Position numbers and translations under genes: made by a program. DNA of 64,000 nt from Pseudomonas sp. KBW05 (GTDB lineage Bacteria > Pseudomonadota > Gammaproteobacteria > Pseudomonadales > Pseudomonadaceae), in contig NZ_QAJM01000016.1 in assembly GCF_003852405.1 (NCBI RefSeq), positions 161,124 through 225,123 on the forward strand, read 5' to 3'. Under the pieces are notes generated by a model, which was not told the DNA's origin, made no database searches, and was given only the letters and a program-made list of their open reading frames with translations. Shown one piece after another: positions 16,998 through 26,500 of this stretch (positions within the stretch are counted from its first letter, which is position 1; every line of letters begins with the position of its first letter).

Positions 16998-17828
16998 ATG
17001 CTGCTGCGTTTTACCAAGATGCACGGGCTGGGCAATGACTTCATGGTCCTCGACCTGGTCAGCCAGCACGCGCACATCCTGCCCAAGCACGCCAAACAGT
17101 GGGGCGACCGACATACCGGCATTGGTTTCGACCAGTTGCTGATCGTTGAAGCGCCGAGCAACCCGGAGGTGGATTTCCGTTATCGGATCTTCAACTCCGA
17201 CGGTTCCGAGGTGGAACAGTGCGGCAACGGTGCGCGCTGCTTCGCCCGCTTTGTGCTGGACAAGCGCCTGACCGCCAAACGCCAGATCCGCGTCGAGACC
17301 AAGAGCGGCGTGATCGAGCTGGACATCCGCAGCGACGGCCAGATCAGCGTCAACATGGGCGCGCCACGCCTGGTGCCGGCGGACATTCCGTTCCAGGCCA
17401 CCGAGCAGGCTGCCAGCTACGCACTGGACGTTGATGGCAAGACCGTCGATATCGCCGCCGTGTCCATGGGCAACCCCCATGCGGTGCTGCGGGTCAACGA
17501 CATCAATAACGCGCCCGTGCATGAATTGGGGCCGAAGATCGAACACCACCCGCGCTTTCCCGCGCGGGTCAACGTAGGCTTCCTACAGGTGATCGACCGT
17601 TCCCGCGCGCAATTGCGCGTCTGGGAGCGCGGCGCCGGCGAAACCCAGGCTTGCGGCACCGGTGCTTGCGCCGCGGCCGTAGCCGCGATCAGCCAGGGGT
17701 GGATGGATTCACCGCTGCTGATCGACCTGCCCGGTGGACGTTTGTCCATCGAATGGGCAGGCCCAGGCCACCCGGTGCTGATGACCGGGCCGGCCTCGCG
17801 TGTATACGAAGGACAGGTCCGTCTATGA
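16998..17828 (+). CDS. dapF: Diaminopimelate epimerase
   Basis: DapF converts LL- to meso-diaminopimelate for lysine and peptidoglycan. The 276-residue protein contains the two catalytic cysteines C75 in EQCGNGARC and C219 in [10 protein letters not shown], and the opening [19 protein letters not shown] overlaps the lysA stop and gives coupled translation. The gene ends in ATGA, where a 6-codon mini frame begins before the next gene (see findings). Confidence 0.98.
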   Translation: MLLRFTKMHGLGNDFMVLDLVSQHAHILPKHAKQWGDRHTGIGFDQLLIVEAPSNPEVDFRYRIFNSDGSEVEQCGNGARCFARFVLDKRLTAKRQIRVETKSGVIELDIRSDGQISVNMGAPRLVPADIPFQATEQAASYALDVDGKTVDIAAVSMGNPHAVLRVNDINNAPVHELGPKIEHHPRFPARVNVGFLQVIDRSRAQLRVWERGAGETQACGTGACAAAVAAISQGWMDSPLLIDLPGGRLSIEWAGPGHPVLMTGPASRVYEGQVRL

Positions 17829-17841
17829 GTGAGCCCAGCAA

Positions 17842-18558
17842 ATGACCGATAAGCCTCAAGTACCCGCACAAGCATCCCCGAGCGACAGTCTGGAGGCCGC
17901 TGCCGTCGCGGCGTACCTTGAGGCTAACCCGGACTTCTTCGTCCAGCACGAAGAACTGCTGCCGGCCCTGCGCATCCCCCACCAGCGCGGCGACACCGTG
18001 TCGCTGGTGGAGCGACAGATGAAGATCCTGCGCGAGCGCAATATCGAAATGCGCCACAAGCTCTCGCACTTGATGGACGTGGCCCGCGACAACGACCGCC
18101 TGTTCGAGAAAACCCGTCGCCTGATCCTCGCGTTGATGGACGCCACCAGCCTGGAAGAAACGGTGATCGCCGTGGAAGACAGCCTGCGCCAGGATTTCCA
18201 GGTGCCCTTTGTCAGCCTGATCCTGTTCAGCGACAACCCCATGCCGGTGGGCCGTTGGGTCAGCGGCAGCGATGCGCAAACCGCGATTGGTGGCCTGCTG
18301 TCCGAAGGCAAGACCATCAGCGGTACCTTGCGCGAGCATGAGCTGGACTTCCTCTTCGGCGCCGAACAGCGCCAGCAGATCGGCTCCACCGCCGTCGTCG
18401 CCCTCAGCCATCAAGGCCTGCATGGCGTGCTGGCCATCGCCAGCCGTGATCCGGCGCACTACAAAAGCTCGGTGGGCACGTTGTTCCTGACCTACATCGC
18501 CGAAGTGCTGGGCCGCGTCCTGCCACGTTTCACCAGCGCCCTGCGCGCGGTGCGCTAG
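17842..18558 (+). CDS. DUF484 family protein (GAF-like)
   Basis: The 238-residue protein has the DUF484 signature [20 protein letters not shown], a basic coiled coil ([34 protein letters not shown], about 54-95), and a GAF-like C-terminal domain. It corresponds to E. coli YigA. The gene lies between dapF and xerC in both E. coli and Pseudomonas, but its role is not established. Its start overlaps the stop of a 6-codon frame as AATGA, and no good Shine-Dalgarno is visible, so it is likely expressed by translational coupling. It ends 2 bp before xerC. Confidence 0.9.
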   Translation: MTDKPQVPAQASPSDSLEAAAVAAYLEANPDFFVQHEELLPALRIPHQRGDTVSLVERQMKILRERNIEMRHKLSHLMDVARDNDRLFEKTRRLILALMDATSLEETVIAVEDSLRQDFQVPFVSLILFSDNPMPVGRWVSGSDAQTAIGGLLSEGKTISGTLREHELDFLFGAEQRQQIGSTAVVALSHQGLHGVLAIASRDPAHYKSSVGTLFLTYIAEVLGRVLPRFTSALRAVR

Positions 18559-18560
18559 CC

Positions 18561-19460
18561 ATGGAACGGCAACTGGACGCTTATTGCGCTCACCTGCGCA
18601 ACGAGCGCCAGGTGTCGCCCCATACGCTGGAAGCCTACCGACGGGACTTGAACAAGGTCCTGGCGTTCTGCGAAAAACAACAGATCAGCAGCTGGAAAGC
18701 CCTGGATATCCAGAGCCTGCGCAGCCTGATTGCACGCCTGCACCAGGCCGGCCAATCGTCTCCCAGCCTGTCGCGCCTGCTGTCGGCGGTGCGCGGTCTC
18801 TATCACTACCTCAATCGCGAAGGCTTGTGCGACCACGACCCGGCCAACGGCCTGTCGCCGCCCAAGGGCGAACGGCGCCTGCCCAAGACCCTCGACACCG
18901 ACCGCGCCCTGCAATTGCTTGATGGTGCGGTCGAAGACGACTTCCTCGCCCATCGCGACCAGGCGATCCTGGAGCTGTTCTATTCCTCTGGCCTGCGCCT
19001 GTCGGAGCTGACCGGCCTGAACCTGGATCAACTGGATCTGGCGGACGGCCTGGTGCAGGTACTCGGCAAGGGCAGCAAGACCCGCGTGCTGCCGGTGGGC
19101 CGCAAAGCCCGGGAAGCCTTGCAGCTGTGGCTGCCCTTGCGTCTGCTGACCAACCCGGCCGACGATGCAGTGTTTGTCAGCCAGCAGGGCCGGCGCCTGG
19201 GGCCGCGCGCCATCCAGTTGCGCGTCAAGGCCGCCGGCGAGCGCGAGCTGGGGCAGAACCTGCACCCGCACATGCTGCGGCACTCGTTTGCCAGCCACAT
19301 GCTCGAATCGTCCCAGGACCTGCGCGCCGTGCAGGAACTGCTCGGTCACGCCGACATCAAGACCACGCAGATCTACACCCATCTGGATTTCCAACACCTG
19401 GCAACGGTGTACGACAGCGCCCATCCACGGGCCAAACGCATCAAGGGCGGCGACTCATGA
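18561..19460 (+). CDS. xerC: Tyrosine recombinase XerC
   Basis: XerC acts with XerD at dif to resolve chromosome dimers. The 299-residue length is standard. The N-terminal SAM-like core-binding domain (residues 1-90) precedes the catalytic domain, which contains the first Arg in [15 protein letters not shown], the Lys hairpin [37 protein letters not shown] with the nucleophilic tyrosine. The gene starts 2 bp after the DUF484 stop and overlaps the next gene by ATGA. In P. fluorescens this locus is also known as sss, a rhizosphere colonisation gene. Confidence 0.97.
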   Translation: MERQLDAYCAHLRNERQVSPHTLEAYRRDLNKVLAFCEKQQISSWKALDIQSLRSLIARLHQAGQSSPSLSRLLSAVRGLYHYLNREGLCDHDPANGLSPPKGERRLPKTLDTDRALQLLDGAVEDDFLAHRDQAILELFYSSGLRLSELTGLNLDQLDLADGLVQVLGKGSKTRVLPVGRKAREALQLWLPLRLLTNPADDAVFVSQQGRRLGPRAIQLRVKAAGERELGQNLHPHMLRHSFASHMLESSQDLRAVQELLGHADIKTTQIYTHLDFQHLATVYDSAHPRAKRIKGGDS

Positions 19461-20152
19461 GTATCAAGCTGATCACCTTCGACCTGGACGACACACTCTG
19501 GGACAACGTACCCGTCATCATCAACGCCGAAGCGTCGATGCGCGAATGGCTGGCCACCCATGCGCCCAAGGTCGGCGAGTTGCCGTTGGAGCATTTCGCC
19601 AACCTGCGCCAGCAGGTGCTGGCGCGCGATCCCGAGCTGAAACACCGCATCAGCATCCTGCGTCACCGGGTGTTGACCCACGCCTTTGAAGAAGCCGGTT
19701 ATCCACAGCCCGAGGCCACGCAAATGGCCGATGTGTGCTTTGAAGCGTTCATCCATGCGCGCCATCAGCTCACCCCGTTCCCTGAAGCCGAGCCGATGTT
19801 GCAGGCGCTGCGCCAGCACTTCCTGCTGGGAGTGATCACCAACGGCAATGCCGATGTGCAGCGTGTCGGGCTGGCCGATTACTTTCATTTTGCCCTGCGC
19901 GCCGAAGACATCGGCATCGCCAAGCCGGATGCGCGACTGTTTCAGGAGGCGATGAAGCGCGGTGGGGTGGAGGCCAGTGCGGCGGTGCATATCGGTGATC
20001 ATCCGGGGGATGACATTGCCGGGGCGCAACAGGCGGGGCTGCGGGCGGTGTGGTTTAACCCGATGGGCAAGGTGTGGGATGCGGATAAGCGCCCGGATGG
20101 CGAGATTCGTAACCTGGCGCAATTGCCAGAGTTGCTGCGCAGCTGGCAGTAA
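19457..20152 (+). CDS. HAD-superfamily phosphatase, YigB-like
   Basis: The 231-residue protein has all HAD motifs: I DLDDTLW (nucleophile and acid Asp), [14 protein letters not shown] Lys in [26 protein letters not shown]. The alpha-helical C1 cap lies between motifs I and II. E. coli YigB, in the same xerC neighbourhood, dephosphorylates a riboflavin precursor and FMN; the same role is plausible here. Start ATG 19457 overlaps the xerC stop. The frame stays open upstream inside xerC, but that part is antiparallel in codon style and not HAD-like. Confidence 0.92.
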   Translation: MSIKLITFDLDDTLWDNVPVIINAEASMREWLATHAPKVGELPLEHFANLRQQVLARDPELKHRISILRHRVLTHAFEEAGYPQPEATQMADVCFEAFIHARHQLTPFPEAEPMLQALRQHFLLGVITNGNADVQRVGLADYFHFALRAEDIGIAKPDARLFQEAMKRGGVEASAAVHIGDHPGDDIAGAQQAGLRAVWFNPMGKVWDADKRPDGEIRNLAQLPELLRSWQ

Positions 20153-20168
20153 CAGCGAAGATCAAAAC

Positions 20169-20257
20169 TGTGGGAGCGGGCTTGCTCGCGAATGCGGTGT
20201 ATCAGTCGGCACATCAGTGACTGACAGACCGCATTCGCGAGCAAGCCCGCTCCCACA
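20169..20257. repeat. REP pair (REPIN-like), first family
   Basis: Two inverted copies of TGTGGGAGCGGGCTTGCTCG continuing into CGAATGCGG flank about 30 bp of variable sequence. They lie between the convergent yigB-like gene and sutA. Confidence 0.93.
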
Positions 20258-20297
20258 TTTGGTATGCGGTGGGCCTTAGGAATTTATCCCGGGCATG

Positions 20298-20326
20298 AAA
20301 AAGCCCGCAGCGACGGCGGGCTTTTT
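20298..20326. terminator. Bidirectional terminator between yigB-like gene and sutA
   Basis: AAAAAGCCCGC, loop AGCGAC (with adjacent pairs), GCGGGCTTTTT: A-run and T-run on opposite sides serve both convergent genes. Confidence 0.9.
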
Positions 20327-20347
20327 CCTACAAGCAGGTGGCTGACC

Positions 20348-20683
20348 TCAGATAGGTCGGCTGCCGTACTTGTTATCCGGCTTCTTCGGTGGATCAGCCA
20401 CCACGTTGGCCTCGACTTCCTGCACTTTGCCGCCTTTAGCGAGGAATTCTTCCATCGCACGGGCCAACGCATCGCGCTCTTTGTTCTTGGCTTCAACGCT
20501 CGGCAGTTCGTCTACCGAAACAGCGGCCTTGGCTTTGCCTTTGGCTTTGGGTGCTGCGTCGCCGTCGCCACTGTCCTCGGCTTCGTCGGCACCGTCGTCA
20601 ACGGCTGCTGCGTCAAGACCTTCATCGGTCTCGTCGTCATCACCTACTTCGAGGTCGTCGTTTTCCAGATCATCGTCGCTCAT
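20348..20683 (-). CDS. sutA: SutA, RNA polymerase-associated transcriptional regulator
   Basis: The 111-residue protein has an extremely acidic, disordered N-terminal half (MSDDDLENDDLEVGDDDETD...), a short basic linker (APKAKGKAKAA) and a helical middle (SVEAKNKERDALARAMEEFLAKGG) before a C-tail ending PDNKYGSRPI. This is the plan of SutA, a Pseudomonas protein that binds the beta subunit of RNA polymerase and boosts transcription of maintenance genes and rRNA during slow growth. It is monocistronic with a terminator on each side. Confidence 0.9.
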   Translation of the reverse strand: MSDDDLENDDLEVGDDDETDEGLDAAAVDDGADEAEDSGDGDAAPKAKGKAKAAVSVDELPSVEAKNKERDALARAMEEFLAKGGKVQEVEANVVADPPKKPDNKYGSRPI

Positions 20684-20990
20684 GTTCTACCTCATGACTT
20701 GCGAAAAGCAGATTAGTTATAGCCCAGCTTCATCCCCTGTCGAGGCTGCCGGAAAAAAATCAACATCCACTGGATAACCAGTGGCTTATGCCCCATCACC
20801 GTGAAAGGTGGCGAGGACTTCACAAGCAGCGCCATGATCACGCTGCTCGCCCAGATAAATACAGTTTTGCGCCCATCGGCGCGCATTCTAGCGCGCTCTG
20901 GGAAAAAACAAAGTGCCGAATACGCCTACATGCCTGTAAGACATTCGCATGCAGGGACGCGCCGTGTGCTCTCTCTCACAAACACCAGAC
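20684..20990. other. sutA upstream region; no gene seen
   Basis: This gap of about 300 bp contains the sutA promoter and leader on the minus strand. A TTGCGCCC-to-GCGCGC rich centre and a CACTGG/CCAGTG inverted repeat are visible, but no convincing open frame with a ribosome site. Confidence 0.5.
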
Positions 20991-21024
20991 AAAAAAATGC
21001 CCGGCAAGCCGGGCATCTTTTTTT
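20991..21024. terminator. Rho-independent terminator after amtB
   Basis: ATGCCCGGC, AA, GCCGGGCAT (20997-21016) is flanked by seven A on the left and eight T on the right, so it functions in the amtB direction and could also act in the opposite one. Confidence 0.92.
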
Positions 21025-21031
21025 CGCGTAC

Positions 21032-22369
21032 TTACAAGTTGTAGCCGCGTTCGTTGTGTTGCGCCAGGTCGAGGCCGACAGCCTCTTCCTCTTCGGTGAC
21101 CCGCAGGCCCATGACCATGTCCAGCACCTTGAGGATGATGTAGGTCACGATCGCCGTGTAGATCACAGTGAAGCCGACGCCTTTGCACTGGATCCAGACC
21201 TGTGCAGCCACGTCAGTCACGGTGCCGAAGCCGCCCAATGCAGGGGCTGCGAACACACCGGTGAGGATCGCACCGACGATACCGCCGATACCGTGCACGC
21301 CGAATGCGTCCAGGGAGTCGTCGTAGCCCAGCTTGCGCTTGAGGCTGGTGGCGCAGAAGAAGCAGATCACACCGGCAACCAGGCCGATCACCAGGGCGCC
21401 CATCGGGCCAACGGTGCCAGCGGCCGGAGTGATTGCCACCAGGCCGGCTACCACGCCCGAGGCAATGCCCAGTGCGCTTGGCTTACCGTGGGTGATCCAC
21501 TCGGCGAACATCCAGCCCAGCGCCGCAGCAGCAGTAGCGATCTGGGTGACCAGCATCGCCATGCCGGCGGTGCCGTTGGCCGCAGCGGCGGAACCGGCGT
21601 TGAAGCCAAACCAGCCGATCCACAGCATGGCTGCACCGATCAGGGTGTAACCGAGGTTGTGCGGCGCCATTGGGGTGGTCGGGAAGCCTTTACGCTTGCC
21701 GAGCACGATGCACGCCACCAAGCCAGCCACACCGGCGTTGATGTGCACCACGGTGCCGCCAGCGAAGTCCAGCACGCCCCAGTCCCACATCAGGCCACCG
21801 TTGCCGCTCCAGACCATGTGTGCAATCGGCGCATAGACCAGGGTGAACCAGATAGCCATGAAGATCAGCATCGCGGAGAACTTCATGCGCTCAGCGAAGG
21901 CACCGACGATCAGGGCCGGAGTGATGATGGCGAAGGTCATCTGGAAGGTGATGAACACCGCCTCAGGGAACAATGCCGCAGGCCCGGTGATGCTGGCCGG
22001 GGTTACGCCCGCCAGGAACGCCTTGCCCATGCCGCCGAAGAAGGAGTTGAAGTTGACCACACCCTGTTCCATACCGGTGGTATCGAACGCGATGCTGTAG
22101 CCGTAGACAACCCACAGGATGCTGATCAGGCCAGTGATGGCGAAGCACTGCATCATCACCGACAGAATATTCTTGGAGCGGACCATGCCGCCGTAGAACA
22201 GCGCCAGGCCAGGGATAGTCATGAACAGCACCAGTGCGGTGGCGGTCAGCATCCAGGCGGTGTCGCCGGAGTTGAGGACTGGAGCAGCCACTTCGTCTGC
22301 CGCCATGGCCAGGCTTGGCATTACGATGGACAACAGGGCTCCGAGCCCTGCGAATTTACGCAGAGTCAT
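21032..22369 (-). CDS. amtB: Ammonium transporter AmtB
   Basis: The 445-residue protein has a signal peptide (to AMA) and about 11 membrane spans. Amt/Rh family residues are visible: AWMLTATALVLFMTIPGLALFYGGMVRSKN, the DFAGGTVVHINAGVAGL signature with the first pore histidine, and FGVHGIGGIVGAILTG with the second. It conducts ammonium and is closed by binding of unmodified GlnK. Start ATG 22369 follows AGGAGA; the longer frame is non-conserved. It lies 34 bp downstream of glnK in the normal glnK-amtB operon and is followed by a strong terminator. Confidence 0.97.
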   Translation of the reverse strand: MTLRKFAGLGALLSIVMPSLAMAADEVAAPVLNSGDTAWMLTATALVLFMTIPGLALFYGGMVRSKNILSVMMQCFAITGLISILWVVYGYSIAFDTTGMEQGVVNFNSFFGGMGKAFLAGVTPASITGPAALFPEAVFITFQMTFAIITPALIVGAFAERMKFSAMLIFMAIWFTLVYAPIAHMVWSGNGGLMWDWGVLDFAGGTVVHINAGVAGLVACIVLGKRKGFPTTPMAPHNLGYTLIGAAMLWIGWFGFNAGSAAAANGTAGMAMLVTQIATAAAALGWMFAEWITHGKPSALGIASGVVAGLVAITPAAGTVGPMGALVIGLVAGVICFFCATSLKRKLGYDDSLDAFGVHGIGGIVGAILTGVFAAPALGGFGTVTDVAAQVWIQCKGVGFTVIYTAIVTYIILKVLDMVMGLRVTEEEEAVGLDLAQHNERGYNL

Positions 22370-22403
22370 ATTGTTTTCTCCTGGGGCGTTGGGGTTTGGC
22401 GGC

Positions 22404-23164
<761 letters not shown>

Positions 23165-23428
23165 ATGCTCGCGCCCAAAGACCTCCTCGACGCCCTGAGC
23201 GGCCACGCCTCTCGCCTGTTCAGCGGCGAAACCCCGCTGCCCCGCAACGAAATCGAAAGCCAGTTCAAGGCGCTGCTGCAAAGCGGCTTCAGCAAGCTCG
23301 ACCTGGTGAGCCGGGAAGAGTTTGACAGCCAGATGGTCGTGCTGGCCCGCACACGTGCGCGGCTGGAGAGCCTGGAAGCGAAAGTCGCCGAACTGGAAGC
23401 GCGACTCACACCGCCACCTGCTGAATAA
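23165..23428 (+). CDS. ubiK: UbiK, ubiquinone biosynthesis accessory factor (BMFP/YqiC family)
   Basis: The 87-residue protein has an amphipathic N-terminal helix (MLAPKDLLDALSGHASRLF), a middle helix (RNEIESQFKALLQSGFSKLDLVSREEFD) and a C-terminal trimeric coiled coil (VLARTRARLESLEAKVAELEARL). It is the YqiC/BMFP family, whose E. coli member binds UbiJ and aids aerobic ubiquinone synthesis. It is divergent from glnK and separated from yifB by a REP pair. Confidence 0.92.
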   Translation: MLAPKDLLDALSGHASRLFSGETPLPRNEIESQFKALLQSGFSKLDLVSREEFDSQMVVLARTRARLESLEAKVAELEARLTPPPAE

Positions 23429-23439
23429 ACGCGGTCCAT

Positions 23440-23528
23440 TGTGGGAGCGGGCTTGCTCGCGAATGCGGTGTATCAGAAACACATCCAGTGACTGACCCAC
23501 CGCATTCGCGAGCAAGCCCGCTCCCACA
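23440..23528. repeat. REP pair (REPIN-like), first family
   Basis: Inverted TGTGGGAGCGGGCTTGCTCG units flank a centre containing CACATCCAGTGACTGA. It lies between ubiK and yifB, which are in tandem; most other pairs here lie between convergent genes. Confidence 0.93.
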
Positions 23529-23646
23529 TTTGTTCTGTGCCACTCTTCGGATACGTTCTGTAAAACCTCCCCCGCCTCGCTCTTCCCCACCTCGTCTACC
23601 CTTGAAAAACCCGCAGGAAGCGGCCTCTCCATTTCAAGGAACGATC

Positions 23647-25155
23647 ATGTCCCTCGCCATCGTCCACAGCCGCGCCCAGGTCGGCGTCGAAGCCCCGGCG
23701 GTCACCGTCGAAGTGCATATGGCCAATGGTTTGCCGTCGCTCACCCTGGTGGGCCTGCCCGAAACCGCCGTCAAGGAAAGCAAGGACCGCGTACGCAGCG
23801 CCATCCTCAATAGCGCGCTGCAATACCCTGCCCGCCGCATCACCCTCAACCTCGCGCCCGCTGACCTGCCCAAGGACGGCGGGCGTTTTGACTTGGCGAT
23901 TGCCCTGGGCATCCTGGCCGCCAGTGTGCAAGTGCCGGCGCTGATGCTCGATGACGTGGAGTGCCTGGGCGAACTGGCGCTGTCCGGCGCGGTACGTGCG
24001 GTGAAGGGTGTATTGCCAGCGGCATTGGCGGCACGCAAGGCCGGGCGCACCGTGATAGTGCCCAGGGCGAATGCCGAGGAGGCGTGCCTGGCGTCGGGCT
24101 TGAAGGTGATTGCAGTAGATCACCTGTTGCAGGTCGTGGCGCATCTGAACGGGCACCAGCCGATTGAGCCTTACAAGTCCGATGGCTTGCTGTACTTGAA
24201 CAAGCCCTACCCGGACTTGAGCGAAGTGCAGGGCCAACTCGCGGCCAAGCGCGCCCTGTTGATTGCGGCAGCAGGCGCACACAACCTGCTGTTCAGCGGG
24301 CCTCCCGGAACGGGCAAGACCTTGCTCGCCAGCCGCCTGCCCGGTTTGTTGCCGCCACTGAGCGAACAGGAAGCATTGGAAGTGGCGGCGATTCAATCCG
24401 TGGTCAGCCTGGCGCCCCTGAGCCATTGGCCGCATCGCCCGTTTCGTCAGCCCCACCATTCGGCGTCAGGGCCGGCCTTGGTCGGCGGCGGATCAAAGCC
24501 GCAGCCAGGGGAAATCACCCTGGCGCACCACGGCGTTTTGTTTCTGGACGAGTTACCGGAGTTTGATCGCAAGGTGCTGGAGGTTCTGCGCGAACCTTTG
24601 GAGTCGGGGCACATCGTCATCTCCCGCGCCCGCGACCGGGTGAGCTTCCCCGCGCGCTTTCAATTGGTGGCGGCGATGAACCCCTGCCCCTGTGGCTACA
24701 TGGGCGAACCCAGCGGGCGCTGTCGCTGTACGCCGGAGCAAGTCCAGCGCTATCGCAACAAACTCTCCGGGCCGCTGCTGGACCGGATCGACCTGCACCT
24801 GACCGTCGCCCGGGAGACCACCGCGTTGAACCCGGCGCCGCAAACCGGCGACAACACGGCCACCGCATCGGCACTGGTGGCCCAGGCCCGGGAGCGCCAG
24901 CACAACCGCCAGGGCTGTGCCAATGCATTCCTGGATTTGCCTGGGCTGCGCCAGCATTGCGCGCTGTCCAAGCCGGATGAAGCCTGGCTGGAAAGCGCGT
25001 GCGAACGGCTGACCCTGTCCCTGCGCGCCGCCCACCGGCTGCTGAAAGTCGCGCGCACCCTGGCGGACCTGGAGCGCGTGCAGACTATCGGTCGCCAACA
25101 CATTGCCGAAGCCCTGCAATACCGGCCAGCAGCGTGCAGCCAGGCTGATCACTGA
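23647..25155 (+). CDS. YifB/ComM family magnesium chelatase-like AAA+ ATPase
   Basis: The 502-residue protein has an N-terminal Lon-protease-like S5 domain (residues 1-170; SLTLVGLPETAVKESKDRVRSA) followed by an AAA+ module with Walker A GPPGTGKT at 218-225, Walker B GVLFLDELPEF, and a C-terminal Mg-chelatase domain with a cysteine pattern NPCPCGYMG...RCRC. Family member ComM is a branch-migration helicase that helps integrate transforming DNA. Start ATG 23647 follows AAGGAA. Downstream is a convergent BenE-family carrier gene only 10 bp away. Confidence 0.93.
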   Translation: MSLAIVHSRAQVGVEAPAVTVEVHMANGLPSLTLVGLPETAVKESKDRVRSAILNSALQYPARRITLNLAPADLPKDGGRFDLAIALGILAASVQVPALMLDDVECLGELALSGAVRAVKGVLPAALAARKAGRTVIVPRANAEEACLASGLKVIAVDHLLQVVAHLNGHQPIEPYKSDGLLYLNKPYPDLSEVQGQLAAKRALLIAAAGAHNLLFSGPPGTGKTLLASRLPGLLPPLSEQEALEVAAIQSVVSLAPLSHWPHRPFRQPHHSASGPALVGGGSKPQPGEITLAHHGVLFLDELPEFDRKVLEVLREPLESGHIVISRARDRVSFPARFQLVAAMNPCPCGYMGEPSGRCRCTPEQVQRYRNKLSGPLLDRIDLHLTVARETTALNPAPQTGDNTATASALVAQARERQHNRQGCANAFLDLPGLRQHCALSKPDEAWLESACERLTLSLRAAHRLLKVARTLADLERVQTIGRQHIAEALQYRPAACSQADH

Positions 25156-25165
25156 TAGGCGAGCC

Positions 25166-26395
25166 TTATCGCGTGGAGCCCTTGATCGAAACGTCTGCTG
25201 CCGCCTTTCTCCTGGGCAGGTGGCCATTGAGCAGGGCATACGCTGCCAGCCCGATCAACAGCCCCCAAAACGCCCCGCCTATGCCCAACAAGGTGATGTT
25301 GGCGGCGCACGCCAGGAAGGTGATCAGCGATGCTTCACGGGATTTGGCATCAGCCATGGCGCTGGCCAGGCTGGCGCCGATGGTACCGAGCAGGGCCAGC
25401 CCGGCCAGCGTCGTAATGAAGGTGGCCGGGAACGCCATGAACACCGCGGCCAGCGTCACCCCGAAGACCCCGATGAGGATGTAGAACACGCCTGCGGCAA
25501 CCCCCGCGACCCAGCGCCTGGACGGGTCCTGCGAGGCTTCCTTGCCGGTACAGATGGCGGCAGTGATGGCCGCCACGTTGAACGCGTGGGAGCCAAAGGG
25601 CGCCATTAATAGCGAGCCCAGCCCCGTCACCGTGAGGATCGGGTTGGCGCTGATCTTGAAGCCATCGTTGCGCAGCACCAGCATGCCCGGCATGTACTGC
25701 CCCGTCAGTGTGATCAGAAACAACGGCAGTGCCACGCTGAGCAGCGCATTAAGCGAAAATTCAGGCGGGGTGAACACCGGCGCCGCCAATTGCAGCGAAA
25801 GCCCCGAAAGATCCACACGCGCCTGCGTCAACAGAAACGCCAGCCCAAGCACCAGAATGCCCACGACGGCATAACGTGCGGTAAACCGCTTGAGCAGGAT
25901 GTAAACGGCGATCAGCAAGCCGACCAACACCGGGTCGAGGCTCATGCCCGCAAACGCGCCCACACCGAACGGCAGCAGGATACCGGCGAGCAACGCGGCG
26001 GCGATGCCGGGCGGAATCAAGCGGATGAGTTTTTCGAAACAGCCCGACAACCCCAGCAACACAAAGGCAGCAGCTGACAGCATGTACGCACCGACCGCCT
26101 CGGCGTAGGGCGTCGTGGACAGCGCAACCACCAGAAACGCCGCGGCAGGCGTCGACCACGCGGTAATGATCGGCTGGCGGTTTGCCCAACTCAGATACAG
26201 CCCGGTGACGCCAACGCCAATCGACACCGACCACACCCACGACGCCGTCAGCTCAGGGCTGAGTCCCGCGACCCTGGCCGCCTGGAACACCAGGATAAAG
26301 GTGCCGCCATAATTGACGAGCACCGAAATGAGCCCGGCAATCACCGGGTGGAACAGGTCGCGCCAGCGCAGCGGCGACGATAGCGAAGAGGACAT
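25166..26395 (-). CDS. BenE family benzoate/H+ symporter-like transporter
   Basis: The 409-residue integral membrane protein has about 12 spans and the BenE-family opening RDLFHPVIAGLISVLVNYGGTFILVFQAA with the WSTPAAAFLV and GSHAFNVAAITAAICTGKEA motifs. BenE members carry benzoate with protons, but no benzoate genes are nearby and the substrate is unproven. The start is 26395, behind AGGAG; the longer frame begins in non-conserved residues. It is divergent from a MocR-type regulator 105 bp away, which may control it, and its 3-prime end is 10 bp from yifB. Confidence 0.88.
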   Translation of the reverse strand: MSSSLSSPLRWRDLFHPVIAGLISVLVNYGGTFILVFQAARVAGLSPELTASWVWSVSIGVGVTGLYLSWANRQPIITAWSTPAAAFLVVALSTTPYAEAVGAYMLSAAAFVLLGLSGCFEKLIRLIPPGIAAALLAGILLPFGVGAFAGMSLDPVLVGLLIAVYILLKRFTARYAVVGILVLGLAFLLTQARVDLSGLSLQLAAPVFTPPEFSLNALLSVALPLFLITLTGQYMPGMLVLRNDGFKISANPILTVTGLGSLLMAPFGSHAFNVAAITAAICTGKEASQDPSRRWVAGVAAGVFYILIGVFGVTLAAVFMAFPATFITTLAGLALLGTIGASLASAMADAKSREASLITFLACAANITLLGIGGAFWGLLIGLAAYALLNGHLPRRKAAADVSIKGSTR

Positions 26396-26456
26396 GGGGC
26401 TTTGCTCCTTGCGGTGGATAGGTGATAGCGGCAAGCGTTAAAGTCTACGGAGAGAC

Positions 26457-26476
26457 TGGCCTGCCACTACCGGCCA
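26457..26476. promoter_or_regulatory. Dyad TGGCC-N10-GGCCA between BenE-like and MocR genes
   Basis: A 5-bp perfect inverted repeat, 26457-26461 and 26472-26476, lies 24 bp upstream of the MocR start in the divergent promoter region. It is a candidate operator; no function can be shown from sequence alone. Confidence 0.35.
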
Positions 26477-26500
26477 ATTCATCAAGGATGAGCAGACCGC

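Noticed and set aside
15342-17549. 735-codon minus-strand frame across lptM, lysA and dapF
   Set aside because: Shadow of three well-supported plus-strand genes; it has shadow-like amino acid composition and crosses gene boundaries.
20870-20890. CTGTATTTATC in the sutA upstream region, considered as a LexA box
   Set aside because: The matching CAG half at the required spacing is missing.
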